A DNA stretch of 19,127 nt from Bacteroidales bacterium (lineage in GTDB: Bacteria; Bacteroidota; Bacteroidia; Bacteroidales; FEN-979). The notes under the pieces were generated by a model that was given only the letters and a program-made list of their open reading frames with translations, was not told the DNA's origin and made no database searches. The stretch lies in NCBI GenBank assembly GCA_016926765.1, contig JAFGNY010000107.1:1-19127 (forward strand), written 5' to 3'. Both the position numbers and the translations under genes were made by a program. Shown here piece after piece: positions 7,935 through 15,770 of this stretch (position 1 is the first letter of the stretch; each line of letters opens with the position of its first letter).

Positions 7935-9812
7935 ATGAAAACAAACATTTACCTGTCGCTCTTATTGGGATTCTTCGTTTGCACTACTTTTGCCCAATAT
8001 CCAAAAGCAGTCCTCGAACCTAATGCATCAGCCAAAAAGGATGTAACCATCCACCCGAAAAAATCAACCATCCAATCAACACTCCGTTCCGGAGAGATCC
8101 TTGCCGGTCAACTGCCTGCAGATTGGCACACCCGTCTGATCTCTTTCGATAAAAAACATACCTTGCCTCCTGCGGTCATGGCAGAAAAACAACGCAGGAC
8201 ACAGGAGAAATTATCCAGGATTCATCAGGACTTCCCGGATGAGAATCTTCTGAAGGAGGTTACGGACCAGCCTACAATTGGTGCAAGTTTTGAAGGCAAC
8301 TATTTTGACCAGACGACCCCGCCCGACAATTCAATGGCCATCTCCAACGGAGGGTATATCGTAAGTGTCACAAACTCCCATGTTGAATACTTTAATACAA
8401 GTGGGTCAAGATTATTCACCTCTTCATTTGATGATTTCTTTGGGGATCCATCCTTTACCGCCCTGCTTTATGATCCTTCTGTGATTTATGATTCACAAGC
8501 CGACAGGTTCTTCATGGTGGTACTTCACGGCTCCAATTCAGCTATTTCAAAAGTAATCGTCTGCTTTTCCAAAAGCAATAATCCGCAGGATGGGTGGTGG
8601 TATTACAAACTGACCGGAGATCCGCTGGGCGCCAACAACTGGTTTGACTACCCTAAAATCGGGTTTTCAACCAATGAAGTCTATGTAACAGGCAATCTTT
8701 TCACCAATAACGATCAGTTTTCTCAGTCTGTTATTTACCAGATAACAAAATCCGGAGGTTATGCCGGGAACAACCTGAACTGGCAATACTGGTATAATAT
8801 CTCCGAAACTCCATTCACCATTGTACCGGCCTCTTTCGGACAGCAAGGAGCCTATGGTCCGGGCATTTATCTGGTGAGCAATTTTGCATCTACAGGTACA
8901 TCAGATAAAATACGGCTCTTTGACCTGACTAATGATATCTCCGGAAATCCTCAACTTGACGTATACAATATCGATGCGAACTTCAGTCTGGCCGGTGATG
9001 CTCCCCAGCTTGGAACAAACATTATCCTTGACAACGGAGATAACAGGATTATCAGCGCGTTTTACCTGAATGGAATTTTGCATTTTGTCTTTCATTCCGA
9101 ATATGCGAATAATTACAATGGGTTGAACTATAACAGGCTGACGGTAAGTAACCTGTCAAACTGGAACTCGAAGTTTGGGTTAGATGGATACGATTATTCT
9201 TATCCCTCTGTTGCCTCTTTCGGTACATCAGAGAACGACAAGTCGGTAATGATCTGTTTTCTTCGTGTCAGCGAAACCATCTTTCCGCAGGTGCGGGTCG
9301 TCTATGTGAACAATGCAGGGGAATGGTCTTCTTCAACCCTTGTGAAGGAGGGTTCAACCTATGTGGACGTTTACGCGAGTGATGGCGTTGCGCGCTGGGG
9401 TGATTACTCAGGTATCTCGAGGAAGCACAATGCTTCTCCTCCGAATGTATGGCTAAGTGGGGGATTTGGGGCATTCCGTTTGAATGAACATGCCTTCGAT
9501 ACCTGGATCGCACAAATCACCGGAGTCGCTATCGGGATTGAAGAACAAGCGATCGCACCCCCTGTTCGGATCTATCCCAATCCGGTCTATGATCTGATGA
9601 ACGTAGAGTTTACCCTTGACGGACGGTCTCCGATCGAGATCTCTGTCATTGATCAGCAGGGGAAAATGGTCAAGATGCTGCTTCAGGATACCGCTCCTGG
9701 AGGCAGAAATTGCTTCTCATTCAACAAAGGAGCTCTTGCCAGAGGGATCTATTTCTTAAAAGTCTCTTCTTCAAACAACACCATTCGCTATGAGAAATTT
9801 ATTGTTCAATAG
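7935..9812 (+). CDS. Secreted T9SS protein with type A sorting domain
   Basis: A 625-residue extracellular or cell-surface protein of unknown activity. A signal peptide (MKTNIYLSLLLGFFVCTTFAQ) is followed by a roughly 520-residue region rich in aromatic, Gly and Asn residues that looks all-beta, possibly a propeller (repeated blocks such as DPSVIYDSQADRFFMV and WFDYPKIGFSTNEVYVTG); I recognise no catalytic motif. Residues about 545-625 are a T9SS type A C-terminal sorting domain (IYPNPVYDLMNVEF, ISVIDQQGKMV, LARGIYFLKV, EKFIVQ), which directs export through the outer membrane and removal of the tail. The frame opens at an ATG at 7863, but only the ATG at 7935 gives a normal signal peptide, and the candidate promoter lies between the two. 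It overlaps the next gene by 23 bp. Confidence 0.88.
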   Translation: MKTNIYLSLLLGFFVCTTFAQYPKAVLEPNASAKKDVTIHPKKSTIQSTLRSGEILAGQLPADWHTRLISFDKKHTLPPAVMAEKQRRTQEKLSRIHQDFPDENLLKEVTDQPTIGASFEGNYFDQTTPPDNSMAISNGGYIVSVTNSHVEYFNTSGSRLFTSSFDDFFGDPSFTALLYDPSVIYDSQADRFFMVVLHGSNSAISKVIVCFSKSNNPQDGWWYYKLTGDPLGANNWFDYPKIGFSTNEVYVTGNLFTNNDQFSQSVIYQITKSGGYAGNNLNWQYWYNISETPFTIVPASFGQQGAYGPGIYLVSNFASTGTSDKIRLFDLTNDISGNPQLDVYNIDANFSLAGDAPQLGTNIILDNGDNRIISAFYLNGILHFVFHSEYANNYNGLNYNRLTVSNLSNWNSKFGLDGYDYSYPSVASFGTSENDKSVMICFLRVSETIFPQVRVVYVNNAGEWSSSTLVKEGSTYVDVYASDGVARWGDYSGISRKHNASPPNVWLSGGFGAFRLNEHAFDTWIAQITGVAIGIEEQAIAPPVRIYPNPVYDLMNVEFTLDGRSPIEISVIDQQGKMVKMLLQDTAPGGRNCFSFNKGALARGIYFLKVSSSNNTIRYEKFIVQ

Positions 9813-10146
9813 TCTGTTAATTCCTGTGATCCTGTTGATCGCCGCCTGTTCCTACAGTAGTCAGAACAACACGGAAACCGTATCTGAAGACTCTGTTGCA
9901 GCTCAGGTTCCGGATACAACCCTCAGTCAAAAAACCGATTCGGTCATACCTGTTACGATTAAACCAACACCCGTTCAGGCAGAGGTATCAGGAGGGGATA
10001 CGGTATCAGCACAATCAACCCGGACAGAATCAACAGAACCAGGGACCACCTCAAAGCATCCGGGAGCAATCAGTAATCCGGGTGCAAACCAAAGCCAGAC
10101 CGACAGTATTAAGAAGATCAAAACCAAAGGGAAGAAGAAGAACTGA
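9790..10146 (+). CDS. Small Ser/Thr-rich lipoprotein of unknown function
   Basis: A 118-residue protein with a hydrophobic leader and lipobox LIAAC (Cys20), so probably an outer-membrane or periplasmic lipoprotein. The mature part is low-complexity and disordered (Ser, Thr, Gln, Pro and Asp rich) and ends in a basic tail, KKIKTKGKKKN, that might contact nucleic acid, peptidoglycan or phosphate groups. No domain is recognised. It starts inside the 3' end of the T9SS protein gene in another frame, with no visible Shine-Dalgarno, suggesting translational coupling. It converges with the fucosidase gene with only 4 bp between stop codons. Confidence 0.75.
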   Translation: MRNLLFNSLLIPVILLIAACSYSSQNNTETVSEDSVAAQVPDTTLSQKTDSVIPVTIKPTPVQAEVSGGDTVSAQSTRTESTEPGTTSKHPGAISNPGANQSQTDSIKKIKTKGKKKN

Positions 10147-10150
10147 AAGG

Positions 10151-12199
10151 TTACTTTTCGTGAACCAGCCACTCCTGTGGAACAAGTTGCTCAGGAAGAT
10201 CGGGGCTTTGGATAAAGACGTTGAGTACATCACTTCCCGTCTTCTCAAAAAACAGGACCCTGATAGGATGAAATCCGGCGGTCAGGCCAATGGAACCCTC
10301 TTTTCGCCGTAGTCCGTGTAAGCCATCATTATCCACCACGAGTTTGCTTCCGATATAGAGCTGGCTGCCGTCATCGGATTCGGTGGAAAATGTGTAAATG
10401 CTCCGCTTCGGGATCAGGATATACCCTTTGTATGAAAATCCAAAATGTTCTTTGTCCGATCTTGGATCAAAGCTGAAGGAAGGTAAAATACCTGTCCTGA
10501 CAGGTGTCAGTCTGGCAAAATCAGGGAGTGAGTCCCAATCTCCCTCATAATACTGGTATTCCACTCCGGGTTCCGGATTCCTAACATTTTTTGGAGCTAG
10601 GGGGGAGAGCATTTTAAATTTTCGCACGGCTGTTCCGCTGACAGGTTTCCCATCGCGGAAGCAACGCGCCTTGACCGTCACGTCACCCATCACTTCGAGA
10701 GGTTCAGAATAAAGAAAGGAGGTATCAACGGGGTCGTTTCCATCTCCGGTAAACCGGATCTCAACATTCGGACGGTTGGTGAGAAGTTCTATTTTCGTCC
10801 GGTCGACAAAAAAGTCGTTGAAGGCAACGATCTCAGGAGGGTTGGTGATATCAAGAGGCCCCTGCACTGTCAGTCTGACTACTGAGTTTATTTTATCAGG
10901 CGCCTTTGCCGGCAGCAGGATGGTTATCTTATCATCATGCTGACTGACTTCCAGAATTTTACCCGGTTTGGCCAGCAGTACCGCTTTCAACGGCTGGTTC
11001 ATGCACCCCTCAACGAGCAGGCGTCCATTGTCGGGCCAGTGAAAAACATGCAGGTAAAGGATCACTGTGTCCTTGTTATCTTTCATCGTACAGCGACCCC
11101 AGGGGGTAGATACCAATGGACTGGCGACTGTTCCGTAGATGGATTCTCCGTTCACCGACATCCACCAGCCAATCTCCCGGAGCCGGGTAACAGCCTGCTT
11201 TGGTAACGTTCCCTGATCGGTAGGACCAAGATTTAAGAGATAGTTTCCTCCTTTGGAAGCGATATCTGTCAGCATCCTGATCAGCTCTTTTGCAGGTTTA
11301 TACTCTGTATTTGCCTTGTTATAGCCCCAGTGATCATTCATGGTCATACAGGTTTCCCAGTCGGTACCGGGTAAACCTGTTGGTGGGATTTGCTGCTCGG
11401 GTGTACCGAAGTCACCACCAAAAGCCCCTTCCCTAATCATCCCTTCCATATCCAGTCGTCCGGCTCCTACCCTGTTGTTGATGATGATATCAGGTTGCAG
11501 GCTCTTCACATAGGTATAGATCTCCTTCCCGAAGTTCTCGCTCCAGGTTGCTTCCCACTCCCCATCGAACCACAGCACGCCGATCTCACCATATTGCGTC
11601 AGCAACTCTTTCAACTCAGCTTTCATATAGGAAACATACCGGTTAAAATCGGCAGAGTCGGTACTTCTGTCCGTTTCCCATTCGCGGCGCGGTAAATAAT
11701 CCGGATGATGCCAGTCCATAATGGAGTAATAAAAACAAAATTTCAACCCATATTTATGACAGGCGGCAGAGAGTTCTTTCATGACATCCCTGCCATAAGG
11801 AGTATTCATGATGTTGAACTCGGTTTGTTCTGTATTGAACATACAAAAACCATCATGGTGCTTCGAGGTGATCACGATATATTTCATCCCGGCATCCCGG
11901 GCTGTTTTCACCCAGGTATCGGCGTCAAACTTCACCGGATTGAACCGGCTCTGAAACTGGTCGTAGGTTTCAATCGGGATCCTGGCTGAATGGCGGATCC
12001 ACTCTCCATAACCGGTTTTTCCATTCCATTCACCCGCCGGTATGGCATAGAGTCCCCAATGAATAAACATGCCGAAGCGTGCATCACGCCACCATTCCAT
12101 TCGGGCATCGGACGGTTGCTCAAGAGTTGATTGAGCCTTGGTTGAAAAAAAGCAACCACTCATCAATAGCAATACAAGGAAGTTGACAACAAATTTCAT
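10151..12199 (-). CDS. Secreted GH29 alpha-L-fucosidase with PA14 domain
   Basis: A 682-residue glycoside hydrolase family 29 enzyme that removes alpha-L-fucose from glycans by a retaining mechanism. The GH29 catalytic domain spans about 28-350, beginning with ARFGMFIHWGLYAIPAGEW and including YIVITSKHHDGFCMF. The nucleophile is D212 in VLWFDGEWE; the acid/base residue cannot be fixed by eye. After a C-terminal beta-sandwich come a chitobiase-C/Fn3-associated-like segment (about 440-520, VEIRFTGDGNDP) and a PA14 lectin-like domain (about 540-675, YTFSTESDDGSQLYIGSKLVVDNDG). The N-terminus is a signal peptide; LMSGC (Cys16) may be a lipobox, or signal peptidase I may cut after STKAQ. No SusC/SusD or other glycosidase genes are nearby, so this is not an obvious polysaccharide-utilisation locus. 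The ubiquitin-like gene lies 108 bp upstream on the same strand. Confidence 0.94.
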   Translation of the reverse strand: MKFVVNFLVLLLMSGCFFSTKAQSTLEQPSDARMEWWRDARFGMFIHWGLYAIPAGEWNGKTGYGEWIRHSARIPIETYDQFQSRFNPVKFDADTWVKTARDAGMKYIVITSKHHDGFCMFNTEQTEFNIMNTPYGRDVMKELSAACHKYGLKFCFYYSIMDWHHPDYLPRREWETDRSTDSADFNRYVSYMKAELKELLTQYGEIGVLWFDGEWEATWSENFGKEIYTYVKSLQPDIIINNRVGAGRLDMEGMIREGAFGGDFGTPEQQIPPTGLPGTDWETCMTMNDHWGYNKANTEYKPAKELIRMLTDIASKGGNYLLNLGPTDQGTLPKQAVTRLREIGWWMSVNGESIYGTVASPLVSTPWGRCTMKDNKDTVILYLHVFHWPDNGRLLVEGCMNQPLKAVLLAKPGKILEVSQHDDKITILLPAKAPDKINSVVRLTVQGPLDITNPPEIVAFNDFFVDRTKIELLTNRPNVEIRFTGDGNDPVDTSFLYSEPLEVMGDVTVKARCFRDGKPVSGTAVRKFKMLSPLAPKNVRNPEPGVEYQYYEGDWDSLPDFARLTPVRTGILPSFSFDPRSDKEHFGFSYKGYILIPKRSIYTFSTESDDGSQLYIGSKLVVDNDGLHGLRRKEGSIGLTAGFHPIRVLFFEKTGSDVLNVFIQSPDLPEQLVPQEWLVHEK

Positions 12200-12307
12200 G
12201 GAAGAAGGGTTTTAGAAATCGATGGCAGCAAAAATAGTAAAAACCACCGAGCGATCAGAACAGGTTATCGTCAGGAAAAGAGATCAAAATCCAGATGCTT
12301 TGTGCAG

Positions 12308-12556
12308 TCAGATAGGAAATTCAACTAACTCCACATCGGCGCCATCAATAATTCCATTACGTTCCAGGGAAGTAAAATGGTCATCGGGTGATAGAGCCCT
12401 GCCCGTTTTCGTCATTTTCCAGATATTTCCACCTGCCGGAGCATGATTCTGATGAGCCATTTGAATCATAACATGAATCGGTGAAAATCTCCTTAAATCC
12501 ACCGGCATTGGATAGGCTATTCCAGTAGCCGCAATCCGAACATTAATCTGAGCCAT
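12308..12556 (-). CDS. Small ubiquitin-like (YukD/EsaB-type) beta-grasp protein
   Basis: An 82-residue cytoplasmic protein with no signal peptide or membrane segment. The layout is that of a ubiquitin fold: strand INVRIAATG, strand YPMPVDLRRF, helix PIHVMIQMAHQN, strand IWKMTKTG, then RALSPDDHFTSLERNGIIDGADVELVEF. The last part matches the classic ubiquitin-like pattern tGr.L..d.tl...gI.dGd.l.l. The C-terminus is EFPI, without a terminal Gly-Gly, so conjugation is not obvious; a binding-only role like YukD/EsaB, or a fold-only relative, is possible. GAAGA lies directly before the ATG. No E1, E2, JAB, WXG100 or EssC partner is in the window. It is co-directional with the fucosidase gene and divergent from the sensor kinase. 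That this frame is coding rests on fold pattern only. Confidence 0.68.
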   Translation of the reverse strand: MAQINVRIAATGIAYPMPVDLRRFSPIHVMIQMAHQNHAPAGGNIWKMTKTGRALSPDDHFTSLERNGIIDGADVELVEFPI

Positions 12557-12582
12557 TCTTCGTAAGTTTAATTTGGATGCAT

Positions 12583-12590
12583 CTAAAGTA
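12583..12590 (-). promoter_or_regulatory. Possible -7 element for the ubiquitin-like gene
   Basis: The minus strand reads TACTTTAG, one mismatch from TAnnTTTG, with its 3' end 26 nt before the ATG. No matching -33 box is seen at the usual spacing. Weak candidate. Confidence 0.25.
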
Positions 12591-12613
12591 CAAAAAAAAT
12601 GGCAAAAAGTATC

Positions 12614-12621
12614 TATCTTTG
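12614..12621 (+). promoter_or_regulatory. Bacteroidota -7 element for the sensor kinase gene
   Basis: TATCTTTG is an exact match to TAnnTTTG, 18 nt before the ATG at 12640. It lies downstream of an alternative in-frame ATG at 12577, supporting the later start. No TTG at the expected -33 position is visible (the nearest TTTG leaves a 38-nt spacer). Confidence 0.45.
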
Positions 12622-12639
12622 ATAGGAAATATTTTGTTT

Positions 12640-15600
12640 ATGAAGCCTCTTGCATTTATCCATGGTGTTTGTTATCAACTGTTAATCATTTTTTTTCTGG
12701 CCGGATTCGTAACGGGTCAAAACAATGCATCACTTCCTACTCACTTTAGTATCTTTCAATGGCCAAAAGAATCGGGACTTCCAAGCATTATTCAATCCAT
12801 GGCTCAAAGTCCGGATGGCTATTTATGGATGGGGTGTGATTATGGAATTGTTCGTTTCGATGGGTTCAGCTCTGTCTTATATGAACGCCATTCGGTTCCG
12901 CAGCTGATTCAGGATGATTGCCAGGCAATCTACCTGGCACATGACAGCACACTCTATTTTGGTTTGGTTGGCGGTTTAGTTGTTACATACAAGAACGGCA
13001 ACTTCAACCAGGTGGGAGATACAGGAACATTCCGTGGAAACAGTATCACGAAAATCTGTGAAGACAGATCAGGTAATCTCTGGATAGGGACGGATGGCGG
13101 GGGGGTATTCAGTTATTCCGGGAATCATTTCAGGTCATTCACCCTGGACGATGGAATTCCTGGTAATGGCATTGATGCCCTCTGTGCAGGAAATTCGGGA
13201 GAGATCTGGATCGGGGCGGGGAAAGGATTATGCAGGATTTGGAACGGGAAAGTCGAACGATTTACTGAAAAAGATGGGTTTTTGATTCAGGGAGTGGCCG
13301 CCCTGTTTATGGATCAGGGAGGTACCCTTTGGATAGGTGGATTTGATGGAGGGTTCATGAAGTATCATCAGGGAATTTTTTCCTCGGTAGAAAATCCTCT
13401 CTTTCCGCTCTGTTCAGCATTTCGTCTGATCACAGAAGGACCGGATGGGCGTCTTTGGATCGGAACAGATTCAGAAGGGTTGATCATTTTCAATCCGGCG
13501 GATAACACTACGTTTACACTATCTACGGCCGATGGTCTTGCCGGGAATATGATCAAATGCCTGATTACCGATCAGGAAGGGGATCTCTTAGTTGGGATCG
13601 AGGGTGAAGGATTGAACCGGATCAGAAAAACCATGTTAAAAAACTATACAACCCTCGATGGGCTGTCGGACAATAATATCATGAGTTTGTACACAAGCCC
13701 TGAAGGCGATGTTTGGATCGGGGCTGCAGATGCCTCCATATTCCGTTACCGGGAAGGCCGTTTCTTTAACATGTCGGAAAAGTTCAACATTCAGGTCCCG
13801 CCTGTCTGGTCCATTTATGGCAGCCCCGGCAACACCATCTGGGCTGCAGGTTACGAAGGGTTGATCTCTTCCAATGGGCGGCAGCGTACCTTGTTTCCTG
13901 TAGGGCAGCAGTTACAGAATACACTTTTCCATACTGTTTACTCGAGTCGTGATGGGACAGTCTGGGCCGGTACCGATGCCGGGATTTATCTTATCAAAGA
14001 GGGCGAGATCAGTACACTCACCCGTGCCGATGGTCTCACGGATGGCAGGATCCTCTGCTTCATGGAAGATCACCGGGGAAGGATGTGGATCGGCACACAG
14101 GATGGGGGTATAAACATTTTGGAAGATGGAAAGATCAGAAGTATTACCACAAAGGATGGACTCTCTGATAACCTGATCCTCTGTTTTTTTGAATCCGGCA
14201 ATGGCTCTGTGTGGATCGGCACCGGGCACGACGGGTTGAATTTCATAGCGAAAGATAGCGTGAAGGCTCATCCGGTAAATGAGTGCATCGGATACCCGAG
14301 ATCGGTCACTTACATCACCGAAGACCAATATGGTATCCTTTGGATCGGAACCCATGACGGAATTATTTCCGTCAGTAGGAGTGATCTTGAAGAGTCTGTT
14401 TCAGGAAAGGGAGAAGACATTGAGGTACATCATTTCGGTCAACCTGAAGGAATGAGTGGAAACAGTTGTACGGAGGGTACTTTCCCCGGTGGTTGCTGGA
14501 CTCCTGATAATAAACTATGGTTTGCAACACCGGAAGGGATTACTGAGGTTGATCCCACCCTGAACTCAATTCCTTCCTCCTTTCCGCCTCTTTTCATTCA
14601 GGATATCCTGGTAAACGGAAAGCCGGTGAAGAGTCACCAGCAATACAACCTTCCTCCGGGAGTTATTCAGATGGAGATCCAGTATTGCGCCCCGAGTTTT
14701 ATCGCGCCTGACCGGCTGCAATTCCGTTACCAGCTTGAGGGGTACGATGATGATTGGGTTGATGCAGGCTCACGCAGATCTGCTTTCTTCACAAAAGTGC
14801 CCGCCGGTGATTACACTTTCCGTGTACAGGTATGCAATCATCAGGGACAATGGAGTGACCAGGAGACTTCTGCGCGCATTCACATTCGCTATTATTTTTA
14901 TCAAACAACCTGGTTCCTGCTTCTTTGTATCCTGATCGGATTGTTCCTGGTCTATGCAGGTATCCGATATCGGATTCGTTATATCCGTGAGAAAGAGCTG
15001 GAAGTCCTTGTTGAACAACGTACCCATCAGCTGAAGGAACTGAACCGCGAGCTTGACCAGAGGGTTCTGGACAGAACAGCTGAACTGGCAGCAGCAAACC
15101 AGGAGCTCGAAGCATTCACCTACTCCGTATCGCACGACCTCAGGGCGCCGGTCAGGCGGATCGAGGGGCTGGTGGAAGCACTCAATGAAGAATACGCCTC
15201 ACAGCTGGATAAGACTGGAAGAGATTTTTTGAACAAAGTAGCTGACTCGTCGACTGAGATGGGGCAGCTGATCGAAGAGTTCCTGAAACTGGCCAGGATC
15301 GCCCGCCAGGAGATCGACAAAACAGAACTTGACCTCAGCCAGATGGCAGTTGAGATCACCCAAGAACTGGCAGCGACCGACCCTGAAAGGAAAGTTACGC
15401 TAAAGATCCAGCCAAAAATGCATGCCAACGGTGACTCCAGGTTGATCAGAATTGCCTTGTTAAATCTTCTGAATAACGCCTGGAAGTACACGGGAAAAAC
15501 GGATCAACCGGAGATCCTTTTCGGTTCCCTGAAAGAAGAGGGAGATACAGTATTTTTCGTTCAGGATAACGGGGTTGGCTTTGAAATGAACCACTACGAC

Positions 15601-15759
15601 AAACTTTTCACGCCTTTTCTGCGACTCCACAGCGATGACCAATTTTCGGGGACAGGCATCGGACTTGCCACTGTAAAACGGATCATTCTAAAACATGGCG
15701 GTAAAATTTGGGCAAAATCAGAACCCGGAAATGGCAGTACGTTTTACTTCACCCTTTAA
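12640..15759 (+). CDS. Sensor histidine kinase with 14 propeller blades and Y_Y_Y domain
   Basis: A 1039-residue membrane sensor kinase. After a signal peptide (to about VTGQ), 14 Reg_prop-type blades can be counted from motifs such as WMGCDYG, WIGTDGGG, WIGAGKG, WIGTQDGG and WFATPEG, i.e. two seven-bladed propellers facing the periplasm. A Y_Y_Y domain (about 678-745, ending PAGDYTFRVQV) and one transmembrane helix (about 757-779) follow, then a coiled coil. The DHp has the phosphorylatable His at H832 in SVSHDLRAP, and the HATPase has LLNNAWKYT, DNGVGFEM and GTGIGLA. It ends at the HATPase domain, with no receiver or AraC domain, unlike Bacteroides hybrid two-component systems. The DHp resembles the phytochrome/Cph1-like SHDLRAP class. 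I preferred the ATG at 12640 over 12577 because it starts the signal peptide and follows the -7 element. The next gene is 11 bp downstream. The signal sensed is unknown. Confidence 0.95.
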   Translation: MKPLAFIHGVCYQLLIIFFLAGFVTGQNNASLPTHFSIFQWPKESGLPSIIQSMAQSPDGYLWMGCDYGIVRFDGFSSVLYERHSVPQLIQDDCQAIYLAHDSTLYFGLVGGLVVTYKNGNFNQVGDTGTFRGNSITKICEDRSGNLWIGTDGGGVFSYSGNHFRSFTLDDGIPGNGIDALCAGNSGEIWIGAGKGLCRIWNGKVERFTEKDGFLIQGVAALFMDQGGTLWIGGFDGGFMKYHQGIFSSVENPLFPLCSAFRLITEGPDGRLWIGTDSEGLIIFNPADNTTFTLSTADGLAGNMIKCLITDQEGDLLVGIEGEGLNRIRKTMLKNYTTLDGLSDNNIMSLYTSPEGDVWIGAADASIFRYREGRFFNMSEKFNIQVPPVWSIYGSPGNTIWAAGYEGLISSNGRQRTLFPVGQQLQNTLFHTVYSSRDGTVWAGTDAGIYLIKEGEISTLTRADGLTDGRILCFMEDHRGRMWIGTQDGGINILEDGKIRSITTKDGLSDNLILCFFESGNGSVWIGTGHDGLNFIAKDSVKAHPVNECIGYPRSVTYITEDQYGILWIGTHDGIISVSRSDLEESVSGKGEDIEVHHFGQPEGMSGNSCTEGTFPGGCWTPDNKLWFATPEGITEVDPTLNSIPSSFPPLFIQDILVNGKPVKSHQQYNLPPGVIQMEIQYCAPSFIAPDRLQFRYQLEGYDDDWVDAGSRRSAFFTKVPAGDYTFRVQVCNHQGQWSDQETSARIHIRYYFYQTTWFLLLCILIGLFLVYAGIRYRIRYIREKELEVLVEQRTHQLKELNRELDQRVLDRTAELAAANQELEAFTYSVSHDLRAPVRRIEGLVEALNEEYASQLDKTGRDFLNKVADSSTEMGQLIEEFLKLARIARQEIDKTELDLSQMAVEITQELAATDPERKVTLKIQPKMHANGDSRLIRIALLNLLNNAWKYTGKTDQPEILFGSLKEEGDTVFFVQDNGVGFEMNHYDKLFTPFLRLHSDDQFSGTGIGLATVKRIILKHGGKIWAKSEPGNGSTFYFTL

Positions 15760-15770
15760 AATCACATCCT

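Noticed and set aside
12222..12446. Plus-strand open frame of 74 codons over the ubiquitin-like gene
   Set aside because: Its translation shows no fold pattern or family resemblance, whereas the opposite frame has a clear ubiquitin-like signature.
14770..15135. Antisense open frames of 108-121 codons inside the sensor kinase
   Set aside because: They overlap the transmembrane and coiled-coil coding region and encode no recognisable protein; shadows of the real frame.
12640..15759. Calling the kinase a Bacteroides-type hybrid two-component system regulator
   Set aside because: It has the propellers and Y_Y_Y domain but ends after the HATPase domain, with no receiver and no AraC helix-turn-helix.
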